From contig JANXNM010000502.1 in NCBI GenBank assembly GCA_025354065.1, positions 1 through 5,710 of the forward strand: 5,710 nucleotides of DNA, read 5' to 3'. Of this stretch, positions 1 through 5,204 are shown in pieces. The notes beneath the pieces are model-generated. The model was not told the origin of the DNA and did not search any database. It was given only the letters and a program-made list of their open reading frames with translations. Made by a program: the position numbers and the translations under genes. The stretch's first letter is position 1; the number at the start of each line of letters is the position of its first letter. This DNA comes from Synechococcales cyanobacterium 340R_concoct_173_sub. GTDB lineage: Bacteria; Cyanobacteriota; Cyanobacteriia; Leptolyngbyales; Leptolyngbyaceae.

Positions 1-163
1 AATGAATCCGAAGCTCACTAACTCCCTCACCAACAGGCGCAACATCACCAAAATTACCCAATTCCATTCGATCGATTCGTGCTTGAATACGAGCTTTTGC
101 TTTTCGATCTTTCAGATTCTTAAACCACGTTAAGAATGTAGCCGTCTGGCGAACTTCAATCAT
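1..163 (-). CDS. RelE/HigB-type toxin (phage Gp49-like family), partial
   Basis: This is the first 54 residues of a type II toxin-antitoxin toxin, cut by the left edge of the window. The start is the ATG whose first base is 163; the protein begins MIEVRQTATFLTWFKNLKDR and continues with KAKARIQARIDRM and a segment GNFGDVAPVGEGVSELRIH. That layout (short beta strand, a W-F-x-x-L-K-D helix, a basic R-I-x-x-R-I-x-R helix, then a G-D-x-x-P-V-G-x-G-V-x-E-L-R-I strand) is what I recall for RelE/ParE-superfamily 'addiction module killer' proteins of about 95-110 residues. Known members are ribosome-dependent mRNA endonucleases. In this family the toxin gene usually comes first and an HTH antitoxin follows, which would lie beyond the left edge. 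The C-terminal catalytic part is not visible, so activity cannot be judged. An inverted-repeat array lies just upstream of the start. Confidence 0.82.
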   Translation of the reverse strand, partial: MIEVRQTATFLTWFKNLKDRKAKARIQARIDRMELGNFGDVAPVGEGVSELRIH

Positions 164-165
164 GT

Positions 166-183
166 GTTCAATGAACTAGTTCA
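166..183. promoter_or_regulatory. operator-like alternating GTTCA/TGAAC half-sites
   Basis: Three alternating 5-bp half-sites occur in 18 bp: GTTCA (166-170), TGAAC (172-176) and GTTCA (179-183). The first two form GTTCA-A-TGAAC; the last two form the perfect 12-bp palindrome TGAACTAGTTCA (172-183). The array ends 2 bp from the start codon of the RelE/HigB-type gene. TA operons are typically autoregulated by the antitoxin or the complex binding such repeats, so an operator role is inferred. No convincing -35/-10 pair was identified beside it. Confidence 0.45.
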
Positions 184-295
184 AAGATGAGTCCAGTTTA
201 GCAGCTCTCAGAATTCCTAGCAGCATTGAGTCTTCGTGAAAAGCGTGACGATCGATCTTTGGGTGCGATCGAAACTGTTGGGAACTGCGATCGGC

Positions 296-601
296 TTATT
301 CCAAATCTCCAGGTTGAAAGATCTGTTCTAAATTTCGGCTTCCCTGCACAACCCGTAAAATGTCCACCGCCTCATCATTCACAAGATGAAAGATCAAATA
401 CTTCTCATAATTCAAATTTCGGATTCCCAGAGCCAGATCATCTCGTCGCCGACCCATCGATTAAAACTGCGTTAGCCAACTGATTTTTGCAGTTACCCCT
501 TGTAAAAATCGATCGCTACTGTTTAACCCAACCCGATCGGCAAGATCATCTGCGATCAAAGCCATATCTTGACTTGCCGCAGGCGTGATATTAAATCTCA
601 G
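296..601 (-). pseudogene. ParE/RelE-family toxin, disrupted by an in-frame stop
   Basis: Read on the minus strand from 601, the frame gives RFNITPAASQDMALIADDLA, then a GLNSSDRFLQGVTAKISWL segment, a TAA stop at codon 47 (461-463), and after it SMGRRRDDLALGIRNL, YEKYLIFHLVNDEAV and DILRVVQGSRNLEQIF before the real stop at 296-298. The order (P-A-A-S-x-D, R-F, L, M-G-R-R-R-D-D-L, Y-L-I-F, I-L-R-V-x-x-G-S-R-N) is the ParE/RelE toxin pattern of about 95-100 residues, so both halves belong to one gene. The stop replaces the residue just before S-M-G-R, where relatives often have proline. The first codon is CTG, not ATG, and overlaps the TGA of the antitoxin remnant. A 52-residue tail could still start at the ATG at 457. 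I judge the toxin dead; ParE toxins act on DNA gyrase and RelE-type toxins on mRNA. Confidence 0.75.
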
Positions 602-708
602 TATTCTGCGTAGCGTTGATGAATTCGTTGACGAATCGCTTCTACTTCACCGTGAAAATCTAGAAATTCTCCTCGATCGGCATCGTAGGAGGGGCGATCA
701 TATCTATG
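598..708 (-). pseudogene. C-terminal remnant of an antitoxin partnered with the ParE-type toxin
   Basis: A 36-codon open stretch without a start codon ends in TGA at 598-600, overlapping the first codon of the ParE-type toxin remnant. It contains SYDADRGEFLDFHGEVEAIR followed by QRIHQRYAEY. An A-x-R-G-E-x-x-D segment followed by an R-Q-R-(I/L) helix resembles the C-terminal toxin-binding tail of ParD-like antitoxins, as I recall them, and the overlap with a ParE-like frame supports this. The N-terminal DNA-binding half is absent: reading upstream, the frame meets a stop at 709-711, inside the 3' end of vapC. The antitoxin was therefore probably truncated when its upstream half was lost or replaced by the vapBC segment. 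The family assignment is an inference from position and a short stretch. Confidence 0.5.
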
Positions 709-1105
709 TCATCAAACACCCTTGAAGTTCTGGATACTGCGGAAAAAGACTATCAACGCTGGCTAGACGCGCATCATAAGATAATGCTGTTGCAATAATC
801 AGGCGATCGAACGGATCCCGATGAAGCGGCGAAAGATTAACCGCACGAACCGAAATCTGAGCCGTCATAGGAAAAATCATAATTCCGATCGGCTCCAATG
901 CGTCCTGAAACCAACGATCAGCCGTATCAGGAAGTTCTAATCGTCCACGTTGATTCGCCAATGCAATTTCATAACAGGACAACGGCGAGATACCAACCTG
1001 ATCTGCGCCTTCGATTTGATCTAACCAATGCTCTGGAATGCGATCGAAATTCCCATTGACATACCACAGCCAAATATGGGTATCGAGAAGAATCACTTCA
1101 GACAT
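704..1105 (-). CDS. vapC: VapC-type toxin, PIN-domain ribonuclease
   Basis: This 133-residue protein is full length for a small PIN-domain toxin (about 120-135). PIN toxins are Mg2+/Mn2+-dependent RNases blocked by a partner antitoxin. All four acidic positions are visible, numbered from the TTG at 1111: D10 in LLDTHIWLWY, E48 in SCYEIAL, D99/D102 in HRDPFDRLIIATA, and D120 in ASVDSLFPQY. The LLDTHIWLW and HRDPFDRLI motifs are typical of the PIN subgroup common in cyanobacteria. I prefer the ATG at 1105 over the in-frame TTG at 1111, because a GAGG lies seven bases before that ATG; the TTG start would add two residues. The gene overlaps the end of vapB by 13 bases, the usual translational coupling of a TA pair. 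No damage is seen, so it is probably active. Confidence 0.92.
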   Translation of the reverse strand: MSEVILLDTHIWLWYVNGNFDRIPEHWLDQIEGADQVGISPLSCYEIALANQRGRLELPDTADRWFQDALEPIGIMIFPMTAQISVRAVNLSPLHRDPFDRLIIATALSYDARLASVDSLFPQYPELQGCLMT

Positions 1106-1229
1106 TCCCAATCCTCTTCATCAACGATCGGACTCACAACATCGCCCAAAATCTTCACCTGACCCGCAAGATGAGTCGGTCGAACTCGCCGTTTAACCGT
1201 CGGTGGAATTTCCTCTAACACCGTCACAA
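1037..1229. repeat. Direct repeat, original copy (vapB 3' end / vapC 5' end)
   Basis: This 193-bp segment of the intact vapBC pair recurs in the same orientation 397 bp to the right (1434-1626). By eye, bases 1037-1139 match the second copy without a mismatch. The remaining ~90 bp match at roughly 85-87% with no gaps. Homology stops sharply at both ends. Confidence 0.93.
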
Positions 1230-1314
1230 TCAACCTTGCAGACTTCATCGAAGGTCGATCGCTTACCCACGTAATCTGCCCATCTTCATACGTTGCTTCA
1301 TAACTTTGCAGCAT
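1093..1314 (-). CDS. vapB: VapB-type antitoxin
   Basis: This small protein of 73 residues lies immediately upstream of the PIN toxin and overlaps it by 13 bases. The ATG at 1314 is chosen over the farther in-frame ATG at 1350, because AGAGG sits four bases before it and the protein then begins MLQSYEATYEDGQITWVSD, the normal N-terminus of this cyanobacterial family as I recall it. The first half (x-Y-E-A-x-Y-E-D-G-x-I-x-W, then ARLIVTVLEE) would form the beta-rich dimerisation and DNA-binding part. The tail GDVVSPIVDEEDWECLK is acidic and probably wraps the VapC active site. The antitoxin should neutralise VapC and repress its own operon. No AbrB or ribbon-helix-helix motif can be named with certainty; the role rests mainly on gene order and the characteristic tail. 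Confidence 0.85.
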   Translation of the reverse strand: MLQSYEATYEDGQITWVSDRPSMKSARLIVTVLEEIPPTVKRRVRPTHLAGQVKILGDVVSPIVDEEDWECLK

Positions 1315-1350
1315 ACAACCTCTAAACAAACGATCGCTTCTACAATACAC

Positions 1351-1433
1351 TCAAGCTACAGCCAATTCTAACCCCTGCTATGGCGATCGTCCCCGCAAAC
1401 GAACTACTCATCGTTCATCTGGATCTAAATCCC
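1351..1433. other. Short unassigned segment between vapB upstream region and the repeat copy
   Basis: This stretch lies upstream of vapB and should carry its promoter, but I see no convincing -35/-10 pair. On the plus strand an ATG at 1380 opens a frame beginning MAIVPANELLIVHLDLNP, which then runs antisense through the duplicated vapBC fragment and stops at 1557-1559. The first 18 residues look protein-like and could be the 5' end of an unrelated gene cut by the repeat copy. They are too short to assign, and this may be chance. Confidence 0.25.
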
Positions 1434-1502
1434 AATGCGATCGAAATTCCCATTGACATACCACAGCCAAATATGGGTATCGAGAAGAATCACTTCAGAC
1501 AT
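1425..1502 (-). pseudogene. vapC fragment (first 23 codons) in the duplicated segment
   Basis: From the ATG at 1502 the frame repeats the start of VapC exactly (MSEVILLDTHIWLWYVNGNF, then DRI). It leaves the duplication and stops after two more residues at TAG 1425-1427. Only the first catalytic aspartate is present, so no PIN nuclease can be made. The sequence is identical to the intact gene over this span, which indicates a recent copy or recent gene conversion. Confidence 0.85.
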
Positions 1503-1626
1503 TCCCAATCCTCTTCATCAACGATCGGACTCACAAGATCGCCTAAAATCTTCACCTGAACCGCAAGATAAGTCGGTCGAACTCGCCGTTTAGTAGTCGC
1601 TAGGATTTTCTCTAACACCCTCACAA
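1434..1626. repeat. Direct repeat, second copy (truncated vapBC duplication)
   Basis: This is the second copy of the 193-bp vapB/vapC junction segment, offset by 397 bp from the original. The left 103 bp (1434-1536) are identical to it. The right ~90 bp carry about a dozen substitutions, clustered near 1594-1612, with no insertions or deletions. The copy is flanked by an unassigned segment on the left and directly abuts a DUF433 gene fragment on the right. Confidence 0.93.
1490..1626 (-). pseudogene. vapB 3' fragment in the duplicated segment
   Basis: The minus-strand frame ending in TGA at 1490-1492 encodes a diverged VapB tail: KRRVRPTYLAVQVKILGD, then LVSPIVDEEDWECLK. It keeps the frame throughout, but many substitutions change residues; for example the intact gene's P-P-T-V before K-R-R-V-R-P corresponds here to L-A-T-T. 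The N-terminal ~28 residues and the start are missing at the 1626/1627 junction. It overlaps the vapC fragment just as the intact pair does. It is presumably untranslated debris of a duplicated vapBC. Confidence 0.8.
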
Positions 1627-1744
1627 GAACTACCGCAACATCATTACGATCGAACCTGGCAAGCGAAGCGGAAAACCTTGCGATCGTCGAATGCGAATCA
1701 CCGTTTATGATGTACTGAGCTGGTTAGCGTTCGGTATGAGCCAC
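1627..1744 (+). pseudogene. DUF433 antitoxin-like gene, truncated at both ends
   Basis: The plus-strand frame from 1628 reads NYRNIITIEPGKRSGKPC, then DRRMRITVYDVLSWLAFGMS and H. I recognise this as the first half of a DUF433 protein, whose hallmarks are I-T-x-x-P-x-x-x-x-G-K-P-x-I-(R)-G-x-R-(I/V)-x-V-x-x-(V/I)-L-x-x-L-A-x-G. DUF433 proteins are small (about 75-80 residues) HTH-type proteins, often antitoxins next to DUF5615 PIN-like toxins. The second half, normally an E-I-L-x-D-F-P-x-L-T-x-E-D-I stretch, is missing: after 1744 the frame reads unrelated sequence to TAG at 1802-1804. There is no ATG. G1627 may be the last base of the lost ATG, because the vapBC repeat joins exactly there. The conserved I-R-G after K-P-C has become D-R-R, also consistent with decay. 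Confidence 0.78.
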
Positions 1745-1781
1745 GACTGTCAACCTGATCCGTTTCCCGGTGGCAGTAACC

Positions 1782-2888
1782 TTAAGCCTCACACAGGGCC
1801 ATAGACAACAAATCCTCAATAGTACCGACCATCTGTTGATTATCCCAATTGGCATAAAGCGCCGCCGCGATCGCACAGCCGCCTGCACCCACCCCTTCTT
1901 TAACAAATCCCCGTTCATACATTCGCAATTGTTCATAGCGCGAGGTTTGGAAATTCAAATTAGTTGAAAGCAATGGCACCGATCCGATCGCTTTCGCTAA
2001 CCCAACAGTATCGCCAGACAGATCATCCACCACCCAGCGCGTCGTCCCCACCACCACATTTTCCGATCGCCATGCCAAATTCTGAGACTTCGCCAAACTT
2101 TGAGCGATCGCCACCACCGCCAACATCTGGGTACCGCCCGCCAACAACACCCCACTTAACCCACTCGCCCCGATCGCCATCCCCGCCGCCACAGGTTGCA
2201 TCGGATCCCCCACCGCCGCCAACACCTGAAACCCATACTCTGGGTCATCCAGACTGCTATTTTCGAGAGCAATCAGCCCTTGTCTTGCTAAATTCAGTTT
2301 CTGGTCATGATTACAGGCCACATGGCTACTGTTCACCTTGCCCACCGCATCAATCCCCAAACCTAACAAGACAGCCAATGCCGTCGTCGTTCCAGCCACC
2401 ACACATTCACCAATCAACAAATACTCCCCCTTGTGTTGCTGTGACCATTCTCGCCCGATCGCCCGCCCAGCATTAAACAAATCTTTCACCAGTTCGATCG
2501 GCATGGCATGGCCCGTACTCACACAACGAGCAGGTGTTTTAGATAAAACTTTAGCTATAACTGACAATGGTTGCGGCAATCCAGCATCAATTAAAAAAAT
2601 AGGGATTTGCAACGCTTGAACGATCGCTCTTGATATAAAGGTTGGAGACGCTCCTGCGGTCAGGTTTGGTAATGGAAAGGTCACACAATCTACAACGCCA
2701 TTCAATAAAAATTCTGCATCAGCATGAGCCGTAAAATATCGATCGATCGGCTCCTTACCTGCTGCCGAAATCCCCGGAATCATCGCTGTTTCCGTAAATC
2801 CTACAATGCAACTAAAGTGAGGTAATTTACCACCATAACGATCGAGCCATAACCGCGCACGATCGGGCTGAGTATGAACAGAAATCAT
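1782..2888 (-). CDS. CobT-like nicotinate-nucleotide-dependent phosphoribosyltransferase (UPF0284/TIGR00303 family)
   Basis: This 368-residue soluble protein belongs to the cyanobacterial/archaeal CobT-like family. Classical CobT transfers phosphoribosyl from nicotinate mononucleotide to the lower-ligand base of cobamides (vitamin B12 type). Visible landmarks are the N-terminal CIVGFTETAMIPGISAAGKE (27-46), an LLIGECVVAGTTTALAVLLG stretch (157-176) matching the G-E-x-x-x-x-x-T-T-T loop of CobT, VGDPMQPVAAGMAIGAS (226-242), LLAGGTQMLAVVA (248-260), and FVKEGVGAGGCAIAA (328-342). The last contains E331 in a K-E-G-x-G-A setting like the catalytic Glu317 loop of Salmonella CobT, so the enzyme looks competent. 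It starts 17 bp after the stop of the DUF2232 gene on the same strand, probably co-transcribed. No Shine-Dalgarno is evident. The true substrate base in cyanobacteria is uncertain, since they mainly make pseudocobalamin with adenine. Confidence 0.88.
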   Translation of the reverse strand: MISVHTQPDRARLWLDRYGGKLPHFSCIVGFTETAMIPGISAAGKEPIDRYFTAHADAEFLLNGVVDCVTFPLPNLTAGASPTFISRAIVQALQIPIFLIDAGLPQPLSVIAKVLSKTPARCVSTGHAMPIELVKDLFNAGRAIGREWSQQHKGEYLLIGECVVAGTTTALAVLLGLGIDAVGKVNSSHVACNHDQKLNLARQGLIALENSSLDDPEYGFQVLAAVGDPMQPVAAGMAIGASGLSGVLLAGGTQMLAVVAIAQSLAKSQNLAWRSENVVVGTTRWVVDDLSGDTVGLAKAIGSVPLLSTNLNFQTSRYEQLRMYERGFVKEGVGAGGCAIAAALYANWDNQQMVGTIEDLLSMALCEA

Positions 2889-2905
2889 AATTCAATAACT
2901 ATCAT

Positions 2906-3697
2906 CTACGCATCGTTAAAAATAGCTTGAACAATCTTAGGTGGATCAGGAATAGAATTGCCTAAACGATCGCACAAATACCACGCCACAATATGAACTA
3001 ATGTAGTGTAAATCAAATCTTTGAGTAACAAAAAGCATACCGTCGCAATCTGAACCGCACCGATCGTCGGCTGCCACAATAACCCCAACTTATCAATGCC
3101 CCATTCCAACAACCCCATTGCCTGCATCGTAAAGTAAAGCCATAAATCTTCCCCCAACAATAGCGACACTAACCAAATTTTAAAAAACGTCCCAAAATTA
3201 GTAATCACCGTCCCCACCGGAATCGTAATGCGCCAGCGACCCCGACGTTGCCATAACGCCCCCAGAGTCCAGCCTAATAGACCATAGGGAATGAGATACT
3301 GTAACGATCGCAATGGTCCCATCAACACCGCAATCAATAAAAATGCCGTCAACGCAGTCATCCCCGCCGGACGGTTGCCCCAACGTAGATAAATCAAGGC
3401 GATCGGAATCGGGAACAGCAACATGATCGGGCCGATCGGAAAATAAAAATTGACCAACCAAACCAACGCCGCCGCACTCGCTAAAAATGCCGTTTCCACC
3501 AGAACGATCGGATTTTTAGGATCAACCCCTTGACGCGGAGTCTGGTCAACCGGAATCTGGGGTTCTAAGTCGTCCAGCCAGCCCCGATCGTTGCTATTCT
3601 GAGAGTTATTCTCAGATGTCTGATCGAACGGTGAGGACACCGAAGGCTGATAGTTTTGGGGGTTCGTCGGATCTTCGTGCATGGGAACTTTACTCAT
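2906..3697 (-). CDS. DUF2232 family integral membrane protein
   Basis: This 263-residue protein has a hydrophilic, Asn/Gln/Pro-rich N-terminal tail of about 60 residues and then roughly six membrane segments: 64-84, 87-105, 112-128, 132-148, 157-181 and 215-242. Loop motifs such as YLRWGNRPAGMTAL (103-116), PYGLLGWTLGALWQRRGRWR (137-156) and TNFGTFFKIW (166-175) match my memory of cyanobacterial DUF2232 proteins. The fold is thought to resemble the substrate-binding S components of ECF vitamin transporters; I recall this clan placement but cannot check it. The function is unknown. The start at 3697 has GGGAG three bases before it; an in-frame ATG at 3682 lacks such a signal. It is the first gene of a probable operon with the CobT-like gene and is divergent from the histidine kinase gene. 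Confidence 0.82.
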   Translation of the reverse strand: MSKVPMHEDPTNPQNYQPSVSSPFDQTSENNSQNSNDRGWLDDLEPQIPVDQTPRQGVDPKNPIVLVETAFLASAAALVWLVNFYFPIGPIMLLFPIPIALIYLRWGNRPAGMTALTAFLLIAVLMGPLRSLQYLIPYGLLGWTLGALWQRRGRWRITIPVGTVITNFGTFFKIWLVSLLLGEDLWLYFTMQAMGLLEWGIDKLGLLWQPTIGAVQIATVCFLLLKDLIYTTLVHIVAWYLCDRLGNSIPDPPKIVQAIFNDA

Positions 3698-3842
3698 CAG
3701 CTCCCAATTTTAGCGTTCCCTGTCTATTTTTTCATTCGGAATGGCACTCTAAAATAATGGATGGATCTAATTTGTAGATTTTTACGTATAACTTTATACC
3801 CCCCTACCCTGCTTTGCCCTTATTTCTATCGGTTTTATTCCT
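3698..3842. promoter_or_regulatory. Divergent intergenic region (DUF2232 gene / histidine kinase gene)
   Basis: These 145 AT-rich bases must hold the promoters of both divergent transcripts. The rightward candidate is annotated separately. For the leftward operon I see only a weak TAAAAT-like -10 (3707-3712, minus strand), so close to the start codon that it would leave almost no leader. A run of six C (3799-3804) lies in the kinase leader. No strong Shine-Dalgarno precedes the kinase ATG, which is common in cyanobacteria. Confidence 0.5.
3772..3800 (+). promoter_or_regulatory. Candidate sigma-70 promoter of the histidine kinase gene
   Basis: TTGTAG (3772-3777) and TATACC (3795-3800) are separated by 17 bp, a good match to sigma-70 type spacing, and lie about 42 bp before the kinase ATG. 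A transcript starting near 3807 would have a leader of about 35 bases. The match is by eye only; a TATAAC at 3787-3792 is an alternative -10. Confidence 0.4.
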
Positions 3843-5204
3843 ATGACAACTTCGCTTTTCATCCCCACGAGTAATGAGAACCAGACACCTCTGCATCTAG
3901 TAAATGTAGAAGACCTGCGGGAGCTGAACCAGGCCAAGGCTCAGGTTGAAAAGAGTCATGCTCGTTTTCGAGAAATCATTGAGAGTGTTAGCGATATTTA
4001 TTTCATCCATGATCTGGCGGGCTATTTCACCTATCTCGCCCCGCAAGTCACCAAAGTTTTGAGCTATCCCATTGAAAGTTTGCTCGGCCACAGCCTAGAT
4101 GAGATTACGCACCCAGACCACCTCGCACCGATCGCGACCATGATCAAACAGTTAATCGAAACCCGGATTCCCCACGACAATATCGAAATGCGGGTTCGTC
4201 ATGCCAATGGGAATTGGGTCTGGCTGTCCGTTAGCCATTCGGTGATGATTGATGAAACAGATACGATTATCGGCATTCAAGGATTTGCGCGAAATATAAA
4301 TGACTGTAAGGTCGCTGAACAAAATCTCCAAGCTCGCACCGAACATCTAGAACGAACCCTCCAAGAACTTCAGCGTACTCAAACGCAGATGATTCAAAGT
4401 GAAAAAATGTCATCCCTCGGTCAACTCGTCGCAGGCATTGCCCACGAAATTAACAATCCCGTCAACTTTATCCATGGCAATCTCACCTACAGCGACCAAT
4501 ATTCCCAGGACTTAATCCGCATCATTACTGCCTATCAAGGTGAATTCCCCGAGCCATCAGCAGCCCTTCAGGAAATGATTGATGATATAGATGTGGACTA
4601 CCTAATGATGGACCTACCGAAATTAGTAAATTCTATGAAAGCTGGGGCCGATCGGATTCGGGAAATTGTATTGTCATTGCGTAATTTTTCACGTCTTGAT
4701 GAGGCCGAATTTAAGGTGGCGAATCTCCATTCAGGTATCGATAGTACTCTAATGATTTTACAACATCGATTAAAAGCGAAAGATGCGCAGCCTGAAATTG
4801 TCATAAATTTAGACTATGGCGATATTCCTAAGGTGGAATGCTATGCAGGACAACTGAATCAAGTATTCATGAATATTATCGTGAATGCAATTGATGCCTT
4901 AGAAGAAAGCTTCATCAATGGTCATGCTCCTCATCCTGAAATCACGATTCAAACATTGAAACAAGACGATCGGGTGATTATTTCCATAACAGATAATGGT
5001 ATGGGTATCGCACCTGAGCAACTATCCCGATTGTTTGATCCTTTTTATACGACAAAACCCGTGGGACAAGGGACAGGCATGGGGTTGTCCATTAGTTATC
5101 AGATTGTGGTCGATCGGCACAGCGGGGCATTAGATTGTATTTCAGCGATCGGGTCTGGCACGAAATTTATAATCACCTTACCAATTAAGCATTATGACAA
5201 TTAA
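3843..5204 (+). CDS. Soluble PAS-domain sensor histidine kinase
   Basis: This 453-residue protein has no membrane segments and so should be cytoplasmic. A short coiled lead-in (about 22-40) precedes one PAS domain (about 41-155: FREIIESVSDIYFIHDLAG, then the PAC-like NGNWVWLSVSHSVM and IIGIQGFARNIND), which probably senses a small ligand, redox state or partner. A coiled-coil linker (156-190) leads to the dimerisation/phosphoacceptor helix with H201 in LVAGIAHEINNPVNF. The ATPase domain has the N box QVFMNIIVNAIDAL (340-353; N344, N348), the G1 box DNGMGI (384-389), the F box FDPFYTTK (398-405) and the G2 box GQGTGMGLSIS (408-418), so all catalytic parts are present. An acidic insertion of about 50 residues (about 217-265) separates the two helices of the phosphoacceptor domain; I have seen this in many cyanobacterial kinases. 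No receiver domain or response-regulator gene is in the window, so its partner is unknown. Kinase identity is certain; the signal is not. Confidence 0.93.
   Translation: MTTSLFIPTSNENQTPLHLVNVEDLRELNQAKAQVEKSHARFREIIESVSDIYFIHDLAGYFTYLAPQVTKVLSYPIESLLGHSLDEITHPDHLAPIATMIKQLIETRIPHDNIEMRVRHANGNWVWLSVSHSVMIDETDTIIGIQGFARNINDCKVAEQNLQARTEHLERTLQELQRTQTQMIQSEKMSSLGQLVAGIAHEINNPVNFIHGNLTYSDQYSQDLIRIITAYQGEFPEPSAALQEMIDDIDVDYLMMDLPKLVNSMKAGADRIREIVLSLRNFSRLDEAEFKVANLHSGIDSTLMILQHRLKAKDAQPEIVINLDYGDIPKVECYAGQLNQVFMNIIVNAIDALEESFINGHAPHPEITIQTLKQDDRVIISITDNGMGIAPEQLSRLFDPFYTTKPVGQGTGMGLSISYQIVVDRHSGALDCISAIGSGTKFIITLPIKHYDN

Noticed and set aside
226..483. Plus-strand open frame of 85 codons
   Set aside because: It lies antisense to the ParE-type toxin remnant and has no protein family character. 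The minus strand explains the same bases well.
1..1750. Insertion sequence or transposase remnant as the cause of the TA rearrangements
   Set aside because: No transposase-like frame, terminal inverted repeats or target-site duplication could be seen around the junctions at 700, 1434, 1626 or 1744.
1745..1784. Possible cobalamin riboswitch piece beside the CobT-like gene (minus strand ACTGCCAC followed by CGGGAA)
   Set aside because: Only a short resemblance to part of the class; the B12 box and the other conserved elements are missing, and it lies downstream, not upstream, of the CobT-like gene.
1964..2476. Plus-strand proline-rich open frame of 170 codons
   Set aside because: It is antisense to the CobT-like gene; the proline and serine runs are the complement of Gly/Ala/Val-rich codons in that gene.
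2338..2619. Plus-strand open frame of 93 codons
   Set aside because: A shadow of the CobT-like gene, with no recognisable motif or ribosome binding site.
3198..3461. Minus-strand open frame of 87 codons within the DUF2232 gene
   Set aside because: It is in another frame of a well-supported membrane protein gene and has no features of its own.
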